Below are positions 47,251 through 56,552 of a DNA stretch of 64,000 nucleotides, piece by piece. The notes beneath the pieces are model-generated. The model saw nothing but the letters and a program-made list of their open reading frames with translations. It was not told the origin of the DNA and did not search any database. This DNA comes from Margaritifera margaritifera (Eukaryota > Mollusca > Bivalvia > Unionida > Margaritiferidae). Location: positions 1,769,001 to 1,833,000 of the forward strand of contig JAQPZY010001569.1 of the NCBI GenBank assembly GCA_029931535.1, given 5' to 3'. The translations under genes were made by a program, and so were the position numbers. Each line of letters starts with the position of its first letter. The stretch's first letter is position 1.

Positions 47251-47429
47251 GTGATTTTTTTATAATTAAGGTCTCTTATCTTATATATATATATTTTTGC
47301 TATTCGTCTTTCGCCAAATCTTTCTCCATTCGTGTATGATGTTTATATTTCTTCTTTTTAACTCTTAATTCCTTCCTTCATATTTTCTTTCGTTCCTTTA
47401 TGTCTCTCTGTCTGAATGTATGTATTTCA
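47251..47429. other. Left flank of the Polinton
   Basis: T-rich sequence with a short TA run; nothing recognised. Confidence 0.5.
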
Positions 47430-47434
47430 AAAGT
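47430..47434. repeat. Target-site duplication AAAGT (left)
   Basis: AAAGT directly precedes the left terminal repeat and directly follows the right one (60572-60576). Polintons usually make 6 bp duplications; here five bases match perfectly. Confidence 0.85.
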
Positions 47435-47633
47435 AGTAGAGGTACATTGGATGTTTTTGACAGGATAGTCAACCCTTCGATACCCCATGACTTTAGTATT
47501 TTTTGTCTGGTGCATGCGCGATTGGGTTCACACAATATAATTTCCAGCGTGTAATCGCTACGATTTATATTATCAAAGTCGCGACGGTAATTGTTCCCAG
47601 CGCAGCAATCACTACAAGTTATACTATCAAGGT
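47435..47633 (+). repeat. Polinton left terminal inverted repeat (~199 bp)
   Basis: Aligns in reverse complement to 60345-60571 with scattered substitutions; the right copy has extra bases near its outer third. Shared blocks: CATGACTTTAGTAT (CTATGACTTTAGTAT on the right), GCGCGATTGGGTT and ATCGCTACGATTTATATTAT. The inner half holds a ~57 bp sub-repeat with AATCRCTAC and TATCAARGTC. Confidence 0.95.
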
Positions 47634-47970
47634 CTCTACGGGAATTTCCTAGCTAGCGCAGTGATGTGTATTGAGGGTTACTATACTAACACAGCTGAGC
47701 CGATTTCAGTGCTGCAGTCAGGCCTCAGTTATTGCTTACAACTATACAACCGTGAAAATACAATTATTGATCGCCACTGACTGTGTAAAATATTTTGCTG
47801 ATATTATTTTCTCTGCCGCCGAAAAATATTTTCTCAACAGCTGAGTTAGGCTGATATTATTCGCAGCTGAATGTTTTACACCGGTGTAGTCGGCAAATAT
47901 AGTTTCTGTTGGCTAAAACATATTATACCAATTGCCGCAGAGAATATTTTTTACCCCGGTATATATATTA
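47634..47970 (+). promoter_or_regulatory. Leader between left terminal repeat and ORF1
   Basis: About 340 bases without an open frame. It contains GCTGATATTATT twice, several CAGCTGA-type palindromic cores and a TATATATATTA stretch directly before the ORF1 start. It could hold an early promoter or replication signals; this is inference from position. Confidence 0.4.
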
Positions 47971-48420
47971 ATGGCGAAAAATCCACAGATAGACGCATAT
48001 AGTATTCTAAAAGAATTTATCAAAATATCCGAGTTTGGAATTAATCTACCAAACCAGTGGAGTGTGCGAAACGTTACAGAAAAGATTAAGTCGTTGTTTC
48101 GCTTAAATAGATCATATAGAGTTATCAAAGAGGCTCAAAAGATGTTGTATGATTTTTCAAACACGTATCCGGAGCATCTTGATAAATTAATCAACTTAGG
48201 AGTTATCTTGGAACAACAACGATGTTTACTTGGTCAAGCTTATGAGAAAAAGCTTGAAAAAATATTATTTGATATCGTACAAGAAAAAATAAAATCGCTG
48301 ACGTTGAGTAGATCACCTAGTACAGATAGCGAAACGAGTGAATACTATAATGATGATGACCTTGAAATATCAAGCCAATATAGTAACAATAGTGAAGATC
48401 ACCAAGAGCAAATTAATTAG
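47971..48420 (+). CDS. Polinton ORF1, unrecognised 149-aa protein
   Basis: Intact frame starting MAKNPQIDAY; an upstream in-frame TTG at 47932 is a less likely start. The N-terminal two thirds look helical and charged, with KEFIKISEFGINLPNQW and LINLGVILEQQ segments. The C-terminal 35 residues are Ser/Asp/Glu-rich and probably disordered (SPSTDSETSEYYNDDD). No signal peptide, membrane segment or catalytic motif is seen. It is the first gene inside the left repeat, 33 bases before ORF2, and both are uninterrupted whereas the large genes are broken. A lineage-specific accessory or early regulatory protein is possible; I do not recognise it. Confidence 0.65.
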   Translation: MAKNPQIDAYSILKEFIKISEFGINLPNQWSVRNVTEKIKSLFRLNRSYRVIKEAQKMLYDFSNTYPEHLDKLINLGVILEQQRCLLGQAYEKKLEKILFDIVQEKIKSLTLSRSPSTDSETSEYYNDDDLEISSQYSNNSEDHQEQIN

Positions 48421-48453
48421 ATAAATACCTTTGGTATTATAATATGGAAAAAA

Positions 48454-48972
48454 ATGTTATTAAAAATGAGTTACGAAGATGTTGATGATGACGTGTTGCG
48501 AAGATATATAGACCGTAAGAGATTTATTAGCAATACAAAACGAGTGAAAGAATATTTAAAAAATAAGGAATGGCTGCAGCAACCGGAAGAAAAGGTCCAT
48601 CACAAAATGATTTCCAGACAGATGCAGCAAGATCCAGCTGACAAGAAATTAAAAGATCAAGAGTGTAAGCGAATGTTGCAATGTTATAATTCAAAGCGAA
48701 CGTCGCAATGTCACGAGATTTGTGGAAATATATTTTATGTTATGGTATGTCATTGTACAAGCGGCAATCATTTACGAGTTGGTATAATATTTAAGGGTAC
48801 TGATGAGTATGCAGTGATTTGGCCAAATACCGAATTGAAGAAAATTACATTCAAACACAAAAATGTATTTGATCTGAACCCAAGTCAATGCCGCCTGGTG
48901 CATGAGTGCGTTTACAACCCACTGCCGAGAATTTGGAAATTACTATCACATGTGAAAAGTCTTTTACAGTAA
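48454..48972 (+). CDS. Polinton ORF2, unrecognised 172-aa protein
   Basis: Intact. The start could be MLLKMSYEDV at 48454 or the Met at 48466. The first 70 residues are highly charged and helical (YIDRKRFISNTKRVKEYLKN). The second half has five Cys and several His (QCHEICGNIFYVMVCHCTSG), then a beta-like stretch LRVGIIFKGTDEYAVIWPN. The Cys/His set could bind zinc but matches no finger I know. It follows ORF1 by 33 bases and probably shares its transcript. Composition is AT-rich like ORF1 and unlike the rest of the element. Confidence 0.65.
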   Translation: MLLKMSYEDVDDDVLRRYIDRKRFISNTKRVKEYLKNKEWLQQPEEKVHHKMISRQMQQDPADKKLKDQECKRMLQCYNSKRTSQCHEICGNIFYVMVCHCTSGNHLRVGIIFKGTDEYAVIWPNTELKKITFKHKNVFDLNPSQCRLVHECVYNPLPRIWKLLSHVKSLLQ

Positions 48973-49154
48973 ATGGTCGTACAATCAAATACTATCCACT
49001 GCAAATATCGTTACAACCCCTTATATATGATGACGAAGAGCAAACACCTGAAGTTATGTCCGCGATTATTCGAAAACATAGATGATTAAATCTATGAAAA
49101 CACAGATGATTATCTCTATTAGAGCATAAAATTTGTTGATATACAAGAAGTTCA

Positions 49155-49337
49155 ATGGCATTAGGACGAAATCAATGCCAAGGTGTATACCTTGGAAAAC
49201 ATGAACTTTGCGGCAGAATATGCCATTACGAATAATGTAAATCACATTTACTCAGAGTAAAGTCTTGTAATCAGCTTTGCCGACCATGCGGATCTATTCG
49301 CGAGTATTATCGTGCACGCCGTCAAATATCAGCTTAA
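49155..49337 (+). pseudogene. Small Cys-rich protein, one in-frame stop
   Basis: Reads MALGRNQCQGVYLGKHELCG, then a Cys/His series (CHYE, stop, C, SCNQLCRPCGS) and ends after RARRQISA at 49337. Pairs of Cys suggest one or two zinc-binding sites. The TAA at about 49236 replaces one codon in an otherwise clean 60-codon frame. It lies just upstream of the polymerase region. Small zinc-binding proteins are common in this position in Polinton-like elements; the specific family is not certain. Confidence 0.6.
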
Positions 49338-49460
49338 CGTTAACATCCCCGACGACGTTGATTAAAACGATACAGAAGTAAATGAAATAATAGCCAGGAT
49401 TCCGGCAATTGCCGTTTTCAAGCCTGGTAAAGTAAAAATTCTTAAACAATTTATTGATGT

Positions 49461-52264
49461 AATTCACAATTAGAGAAAGATTTCCCTTATATAACAGTAT
49501 ACCGACCGAATCAATTAAGGCAATTCGCGCAATGGCGTGGGATACGAATACCAAGCCGTATGCGAAAGGCTAACATACTTAAGTTATTAGGACTCGTGAC
49601 TGGACCACAACCGCAACAACAACCGCAACAACCAGTTACCGCAACAGCAACGTTACGACAACTGAGACAATCCGCGAGCGAGCAGAACATATAAATACCA
49701 AGAAGCGCAAGAAAACCTGACATACTTTTGTTATTAGGTATCGTAGTCAAACCGCACCAGACCGTGAGACAGCTTCGTGAAACAACAGCACGATTTAATA
49801 TCGATATTCCTCCACGAGTCAAGCGTGCGGAAATTGCAAATATAGTTCAAGATAAATAAAAACGTTAACGCGTCGCAGCCGCTATTGCCGCTGGGGCAGT
49901 CGAACATTTTCATGCAAAAGACCGCCGTCATACTGCAGCTGCAATCGCTGCTGAGCCTGCTGCGTATGTTCATGAACAAGAAGTACCCGAGTTTAAGTCT
50001 CACAAGCGTAAGGGCGATCATGACGATTACCGTGCGATTATTCCACAGACATACAAACCAAACATAGATGTCATATAACTTTTGTCGAATATGCGCCTGG
50101 AAATCGTATAGACGTTACAACGCTCTTGCACCTCTGGAGTAAAAAGCGATATTGTTGTCAGGTCGCATTTTACTTTACCACTTAAACGCAAGTCATCAGA
50201 CAAGGATGGATTTAAAACCACAGCCATGTGGTTTCATTGTGGTTCACTTAGAATCCTGAATCGCAAAGATACAGAGGCTATCAACGAAGCAATCGATAAA
50301 GCTACTGAAAAGATTCTCCACACATTGGAAAAATACACAAACGCAGGTTCGGAAAGGACTCGTAACAGATGTGCGGAAGTTCAACTACATATTTCCCAAA
50401 ATATACCATTCCGTGGATCAAATTACATACCAACAACAAAATATGTTCCGCCGCGGTCAGTAATAAATGAAAAAAACGATGACAATCGATGTTTTAAATG
50501 GTCGCTATAGGCCGCGTTACATTCCGCGAGCGATCACACAGATCAGCCGCGAAAAAACCAGCAATACTTGGGTGAACTCGATTTTGGCAGCATTGAATTT
50601 CCGGTGCAGGTTACTAAGACGACACTCCAAATGTTGAAGAATGTAACCCCAGTATCGCCGTTAACGTGTACACTTGGGACAAAGACTTTTATCCGCTTGA
50701 GCTATCCCCACATGTACAAAGAAAATTTCACATGGACAGACCGAGATTGAAATGCATGCAACTAATTTCTGGTCCGCGTGTTTTTTTATTTTCGAAATCT
50801 TGGTAACTTTCACGATGTGTTCCTGCTCGCAGATGTTTTTGAGGCGTTTCGCAATACTGCCATGGGTATGTACAAGCTCGACCCCGCGCACTACTTTATG
50901 TCACCGGGAATGTTCTGGGATGCAATGCTTTTAATGACAAAAGTAGAGTTGGAACTGCTCACCGATATTGACCAGCATTTGTTTATCGAGCGTGGTATTC
51001 GGGGCGGGATTTCAATAGTGAGTCATCGTCGCGCTCGCGCAAAAAATCCGAGCATGGACGGATATGACCTAGCTGTCCCAAACAGTTGTATCATGTATCT
51101 TGGCACCAATAGTCTTTTTTGTTGGGCGATGATGCAGCCCTTGCCTGTTGGCGGGTTTTCGTAGATAGATCCCGCCGATGTGGATATGAAAACACATGTA
51201 CACGATCACGACAGCAAAAGCGACCTTCTTTGAAGTTGATCTGGAGTACTCGGATGAGCTTCACCACATTCATAACGACTAGCCTCTAGCACCGGAAGCG
51301 TTGTCGGTGCCCGCGAATGGTTGTCCCCGTATCACTGTATGATCGTGGACGAATCCGGACGCTAGTTTACTGAATGCACCAAACTTGTTCTAGGTCTTCG
51401 GCGGAAAACCAGCTATGTAGTTCACGTACGAAGCCTGCAGTTGTGTCTTCGACTGGGAATGTGTGTAGGCAAAATTCATCCTGTGCTTAGATTTCGCCAA
51501 CATGCTTGGATGGCTCCTTATATCCAGATGAAAACAAATCTGCGAACAAATGCTAAAAATGATTTTGAAAAAAATTCTTTAAACTAATGAACAATTTCGT
51601 GTTTGTCATAACTATGGAAAATCTTCGAAAGCGAATCCACGTCCACCTTGTCCGTGATACCGAACAAGACAAGCTTCGAAGGCTCATCGCGGACACGGCA
51701 TTTGAATCCCGAAAGATCTTCGATGGTGGACTTGTTGCCATACATAGTAAAACTCGAAACTGAAGCTGATAAAGCCTATCTACGTTGGCTCGTCCGTGCT
51801 TGATCTTTGAAAGCTGCTCAAGTATGAGTTATACTGTAAACAAATTTGACAACAGCGATTATCCGAAAGCGAACCCGTTCTTTAGCGATACCAACAAAAA
51901 AATCGTAGGAAAATTCAAAGACGAGTGCGCGGGTGATCCTATCGAAGAATACGTGGGACTGCGCCCCAAAATGTGTCCGATCTTGGTTGGACGGCAGAGC
52001 GGTCTCGGGACCTAAAACAGAAAAAAGGCAAAAGGAGTTCCCCGGGTTATTGTTGCAAAAGATCTCATACACGAGATGTATGTGGAATGTCTTCGCGAGC
52101 GATAATTCACACATACATCCAACATATCCGGTGTTTATCGATGCACCAAGGTGAGTTTGTCATCGCTGGACACCAAACGATGGATATTTCCCGATGGAAT
52201 TAACACTTACGCGTTTGGACATCATACGATTGCGAATCCACTTACGATTGATACACTAGCGTAA
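49461..52264 (+). pseudogene. Protein-primed DNA polymerase B (Polinton pPolB)
   Basis: The N-terminal part holds three ~35-residue SAP-like repeats (LRQFAQWRGIRIPSRMRKAN, LRQLRQSASEQNI, VRQLRETTARFNIDIPPRVK). A conserved pPolB leader region follows: NIPFRGSNYIPTTKYVPPRS, INEKNDDNRCFKWS and LGELDFGSIEFP. The exonuclease-to-palm part reads FHDVFLLADVFEAFR, LDPAHYFMSPGMFWDAML, then LELLTDIDQHLFIERGIRGG. The palm has YLGTNSLFCWAM, where family members carry Asp in place of this Gly. Later blocks are FFEVDLEYSDELHHIHND, NKKIVGKFKDE, EYVGLRPKM and LDTKRWIFPDG near the C terminus (stop 52262-52264). The segment that should hold the DTDS motif is missing, between KPIYVGSSVLDL (about 51765) and NKFDNSDYPKA (51838). 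Many frameshifts and stops occur, so it is dead. It would have replicated the element from a terminal protein. Confidence 0.92.
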
Positions 52265-53231
52265 AATAGATCTTGGTGACGGTTCGGTATTCGCGGGAAC
52301 GACTTGTAATTTCTCTCGCACAAATGCTCCACCGGGAGGTTTGCCGATTGTTCATCCACAAGCGCCCAATGATAACGTGCTGTTTGCCTTGGAAAGTCAA
52401 TCCGGGTCGAGATAGTAAATACATCGACGGACCATACCGGATCAGTCGCACGACATTGCCCACCTTCTAACTCCCCCGGTGCATACAGACACTGAAACAA
52501 AATTGTTTCCGAGTGATTCTAACGGTGGTGGATGTGAAACTGATTTTATAACGGTGACATTCTTTTGTCGAATCGCATCGGCGGGATTTAATCCAATCGC
52601 GCGTGTGATTTCATTATTTAATGATTGTATGACTAATGGTAGTCGTGTTACCCCTGCGACCGAGACCTCATTAACAATTCCTGCGCGTACTGAAGCCCGA
52701 ATAATCGTTCCGCAAGTGTACGGTTAAATCGTTCCACAATAGCTTGGTCACGATGTATATTAACATGTCCAACACGAACTCGCACACGTTGTTTTGTTAA
52801 CAGCGCCGCAACAGATTCGAGAAATTCTTTACCTGGATCCACTTGTAATAACCGTGGCCATGTTAACGGCCCACGTGTGTAAATACGTTTAAGCGCATCT
52901 GCGACACAAGCCGAATCTTTAGACGTCAGAGGCTCCGCTTCCTTGTATCTGCTAGCGATATCTACAACGGTTTACGCGTATTTGATCATGTGGAAGAAAT
53001 AAAAGATCAGACTGGTGAATTTCGTTAGGTGTTTACACATCAAACCATGAACGGAAAATCTTTCTTGGCGCAAGTAGGTAAAATTGCCACAGCGGTTGTT
53101 TAGCTAACCATTCTCGAGCAAACCCGTGACTGACCGCTGCTGCGGTTGCTTAACTTTTCAACAGCAGCTTCACCTTTCCAATAACCGCAAGGACTGTAGT
53201 ATATTTTGGCCAAAGTCCGCTCAGAAACCAT
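52256..53231 (-). pseudogene. Retrovirus-like integrase (Polinton c-int)
   Basis: Starts MVSERTLAKIYY at 53231, then GYWKGEAAVEKLS, FAREWLAKQPLWQF, and the first catalytic-Asp region (HQSDLLFLPHD and, after a shift and stop, TVVDIASRYKEAEPL). The second Asp lies in QVDPGKEFLES and the Glu in QAIVERFNRTLAERL. A C-terminal chromo/DNA-binding part follows with LYAPGELEGGQCRATDPVWS and REKLQVVPANTEPSP, stop at 52256-52258. That fits the ~325-residue size of the family. At least three frameshifts or stops break it. It converges on the polymerase and overlaps its end by nine bases. It would insert the element, making the short target duplication. Confidence 0.94.
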
Positions 53232-53255
53232 GTTTGTTTATTATATCAATATATT

Positions 53256-53597
53256 TTACCTCCAATGAGTGGTGGAACCGAGTGGACTTAGTCCACCACC
53301 TAAAACAATCTTAGCCTTCATACCCCTTTTGATGATTAATCGTACGATTATTTCTCTGAGTGTAGGATTGAGCGCATTCAAATCACGGATGAGATCTACA
53401 TCGGCTCGTTGACGCGCACGGATATCATTTGATGCTTTGCAAGCAAGATCATGTCGGTAACATGCTGCATCGACGCTGTTTACGTGTACTTCCTCGGGCG
53501 CTGGTCAATTGTTAGAATCAAGTCGTATATACAGCCGTGTTCCAGGCTCACAGTAATTGTATCCGGGAATATGCTTTTCACCAGGATATTTACTCAT
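53256..53597 (-). pseudogene. Phospholipase A2-like protein, one in-frame stop
   Basis: Frame of 113 codons starting MSKYPGEKHIPGYNYCEPGT, which contains the calcium-loop-like YNYCxPGT (Glu where Gly is usual). A single TGA follows at about codon 32, then VDAACYRHDLACKASND with the catalytic His-Asp pair of the parvovirus-VP1/Polinton-type PLA2 domain. It ends in a basic, Gly-containing tail (IIKRGMKAKIVLGGG). Its ATG overlaps the TGA of the upstream zinc ribbon gene, and integrase starts 24 bases downstream, so the three form a minus-strand block. In related viruses this domain breaches endosomal membranes during entry; that role is inferred. Confidence 0.88.
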
Positions 53598-53815
53598 GGT
53601 GTCCCGGGTAACTTAGCTAGCGCAGCAGCGACATCACCGCCGACAACTTGTTTAACAAATGTGAACTTGTTTGCTTTACATCGAACATAAGTTCCCGAAA
53701 TTCCGGATTTACCATTACATGTTTGAACTCGAATTGGGTTCGCAGTACGTATTTTTGTGCGGCATCGGACACAATATAAATACATATTTGTATAATACAA
53801 CAATTTTGTTGACAT
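53594..53815 (-). CDS. Zinc ribbon protein (DUF5679-like), 73 aa
   Basis: Starts MSTKLLYYTNMYLYCVRCRT; CVRC and a later YVRCKANKF supply Cys residues of a treble-clef or zinc-ribbon fold. The frame is intact to the TGA that overlaps the next start. The second pair has lost one Cys relative to the usual CxxC (RC-K here), so metal binding may be impaired, and the tail after KQVVGGDVAAALAKLPG may be a frameshifted extension. Small proteins of this kind sit beside integrase or capsid genes in Polintons and adenovirus-like elements; exact role unknown. Confidence 0.7.
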   Translation of the reverse strand: MSTKLLYYTNMYLYCVRCRTKIRTANPIRVQTCNGKSGISGTYVRCKANKFTFVKQVVGGDVAAALAKLPGTP

Positions 53816-53820
53816 TTAAC

Positions 53821-54519
53821 ATGGCATCACGAAAAAGGAAAAGCACCAAAGATGTCAAAGATTTGAATAGCTCCGCGCTTAGAAAAATCAAAGATTTTTC
53901 TGTCATGTTTCTAAACTCGGTTCGTGCATTGTTCATTGGTCCGACTATGAGGAAAAAACCCAACTGTTGTTGATTATGATTTTTCTCTGGTTGACATGGG
54001 ATCGGTTGTACGTGATTGCGCAGTAGGCGAACGATCAACCGTGTTATGACGTACTCAGGGATTTTTCGGAAGCACCTCAGGCATCGTCGTTGGGTGGCAA
54101 AGCAACCATGTCCACGGTTGATTACTTTGCACAATCGATGAAACTCCTACGCATGATGATCTTGATTCAAGCGCGAATAATCTTGTTGTGTACGATGACG
54201 TAATGCTGGAAAACCAAATCAATCCCGCGCGAATATTTTCCCGAGGTCGACACAAAAACACAGATGTGATCTATTTGACTCAACGATACGCACACGTGCC
54301 TAAAACTATCCGAGACAACTGTAACATGTTATGATATTTCGCTGCGTTGACGTGAACGGCCTCTCAAATATTCACTGGACCTGGTGCGCTGCCGGCCACT
54401 TGTGGGTGGAATTTCGATATATGTTTGCTAATGCCACCTCTTACCCGTATAGTTATCTCACTATTGACTTGACTGGTGGACCTGGAAAATATCGAGCTGG
54501 TTTGGATAAAGCAATTTAA
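53821..54519 (+). pseudogene. A32-like DNA packaging ATPase
   Basis: Starts MASRKRKSTKDVKDLN five bases after the divergent zinc ribbon start, so one shared promoter region serves both directions. The strand before the P-loop is recognisable (VRALFIGPT, about 53910-53945), but the following GxGKT is not: the frame reads MRKKPNCC. Walker B is clear in another frame as NNLVVYDDVMLENQ (about 54165-54215), followed by FSRGRHKNTDVIYLTQRYAH, a signature of this family, then VPKTIRDNCN. The C-terminus PYSYLTIDLTGGPGKYRAGL ends at 54519. Three or more frame changes. It would drive DNA into the capsid. Confidence 0.9.
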
Positions 54520-54540
54520 CAACCACGATAAACATATTAA

Positions 54541-54996
54541 ATGTCGAAAACCGAGAAAGCTCCGCCGACAAAAGCTCCGCTTTCCACCAGTGATACCATA
54601 GCAGAATATCGGAAGCGACGCAGTCAAGCTACTCACGAACACCAGGAACTGATTCGTAATGTTACAGCCGGCAGCGAGCGTGTCAAAGATATGTTACAGT
54701 GTAGACAGACTGCACGAGAAGATCTCACAGAGGGCTTCGAAAAAACGTTTGCACCGCTGATTAAATCAACAAAGGAAGGCGCGGAACGTGTGACATCGAT
54801 GATAGGAACAAAAGAAAATCCGGGTCCAATTCGTAAGATATCCAAACGCGCCAAAGATATTAAAGCAGCCTCTAAACAAACCCCGTCGGCCGCGAAACTC
54901 TTACCAAAGCAAATCCAAGAAGGATTATATGAAATCATAACGGAAGTCGCAAAAGACAGTGATGAAGAGACAACTGTGAGTTTTCAAGAAGAATAA
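54541..54996 (+). CDS. Unrecognised 151-aa charged helical protein
   Basis: Intact frame starting MSKTEKAPPTKAPLSTSD, 21 bases after the ATPase. Predicted mostly helical with two related-looking segments (TAGSERVKDML and KEGAERVTSMIG), a basic stretch KRAKDIKAASKQ and an acidic end DSDEETTVSFQEE. The TAA at 54994 may be a mutation, since the same frame continues (PPPEYKSQLPIKVNKF) for another 53 codons to 55157. In Polintons this place holds the PX/PY genes of unknown function. I see no cysteine-protease triad. Confidence 0.65.
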   Translation: MSKTEKAPPTKAPLSTSDTIAEYRKRRSQATHEHQELIRNVTAGSERVKDMLQCRQTAREDLTEGFEKTFAPLIKSTKEGAERVTSMIGTKENPGPIRKISKRAKDIKAASKQTPSAAKLLPKQIQEGLYEIITEVAKDSDEETTVSFQEE

Positions 54997-55698
54997 CCAC
55001 CTCCCGAGTACAAGTCACAGCTGCCAATAAAAGTTAACAAATTTCATGAGTGGGCACGACAGCAGATCTTTGAAGACGTTGTAGATTTTGCTGCGATAAA
55101 GCGTACATACGAGAACTTTAAAAAAAAGTTATGTTGGCGAGCGAATTACCCATTGTGACGCGTTCGAGTTACACCCGATAAGAATGTCCGAAATGGGTAT
55201 TCCAGGAGTAGGTGGACAGTAATAAATTAAACAGGGATAATCCTGAGTGGCCGGAATTTATAAAACTTGTTAATGCATATAGAAAATACTGGAAGGATTA
55301 TCGCAAACATTACCAACCACGCTGGGAAAAACCACCCGAGGGCTCTGTTTCTCGAGGAAGACCAATATTTCTCCCCAACGGAGGAACTACTCAAACATGG
55401 AAAAGGTTTTGGTGGTCAGGCACGTAAACGTGGGACACCTAAACGTTCTATGACAACCAAACAATTCAAATGCGTGTCTGTGGACCAACAACAAATAAAT
55501 GAACTAGTGGATCGGTTGTAAACATTGATGGGGTCAGTTCGCGCGGGCAACAATGCACCCGAAGTCGTTAATGAGGCCGCATCGATTCGTCAGCGGTTGC
55601 TCACCAACGATATCATGGAACCGAGGACGTTTCGCTTGTTAATGCATGAACTTGTTGAAGACATCGATGATTTATACAACACCGATGATAACTTCTGA
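54997..55698 (+). pseudogene. Unrecognised Polinton protein, broken (PX/PY position)
   Basis: Pieces in several frames: PPPEYKSQLPIKVNKFHEWA (54997-55155), ITHCDAFELHPIRMSEMGIP, WPEFIKLVNAYRKYWKDYRK (about 55248-55308), a basic GGQARKRGTPKRSM, then VNEAASIRQRLLTNDIMEPR to a TGA at 55696-55698. The end overlaps the minor capsid start by 14 bases. It may be the C-terminal continuation of the gene at 54541. A basic, helical protein packed with DNA or capsid is plausible; function unknown. Confidence 0.55.
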
Positions 55699-56535
55699 GG
55701 CAATTCCCTGCGAAATCAATGCTGCGTTGCAGCGTGTTGTTGTAAATACAACCCCCAGCTTTAGCCCGATGATCACGACCTCGTCAACCAAATCGGAATT
55801 CGATGTGACTTTTTCTACACCAATTGCCGCAGGGGAATCCCGCACACTCGAGATCGCATTGGGGTCATTGCGAGTTTATTACAGTTGGCCCAATATTCGA
55901 TCACGACCTTTTGGGGTCTTTCCGCAAATAACTCGTTTGTGTTTTCGGCTGACAGTGGCGCCACCTGGATTAATATTTAACTTTTTGCGGGCGCGTACAA
56001 CATGGAATCCATCAATGATGAGATTCGTCGGAAAATCACATTGATGACCGACAAAGACTTTAAAATTTCCATACGTGAACACGAGCCCACATTCAGCTCT
56101 GTCATCGCGATCGAATCTGTATGCCGTTAATATCGCACGGTCATCAATAAGAACAATTTTAGGATGGGCCAAATATATTTCCGATGACAAACGAAACCTA
56201 CGCGCGGGATACAATCTTGCGCCAGACATTGTCAATATTACCTCAACGATTCAAATTAATATAACCGGTGACGCCATCAGTAGCAGTTATGAAAGCGGAG
56301 CTAGGACGACAAAGTCGTCCGCCGGAGGCATAGCTGTTCAGGGTTACATACTGTTTGGGTTTTCCCCGCTGTGGAACCGGGTGATTATATATCAATTATT
56401 TCCGCGTCACCAGTGTATCTTCTATGCCACAATCCTCGGTTGATACATATCCGTTTCCCCGTTGTGGACCAGGACGGGCACGTGTTGGACCTGCGCGGTG
56501 AGACCTTGACAATACAACTGTGCATTAGATATTGA
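55685..56535 (+). pseudogene. Minor capsid protein (penton-like), broken
   Basis: Starts MITSEAIPCEINAALQRVVV and continues FSPMITTSSTKSEFDVTFST, LEIALGSLRVYYSWPNI. After a frame change it gives NNSFVFSADSGATWI, FAGAYNMESINDEIRRKI and, near the end, DYISIISASPVYLL and DQDGHVLDLRGETLTIQL before the TGA at 56533-56535. The beta-rich layout, the SADSGATW...INDEI block and the LDLRGE end are what I associate with Polinton minor capsid (single jelly-roll) proteins. Length of about 283 codons fits. At least three frameshifts or stops. Confidence 0.75.
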
Positions 56536-56552
56536 CCTGACATTTAAATGTA

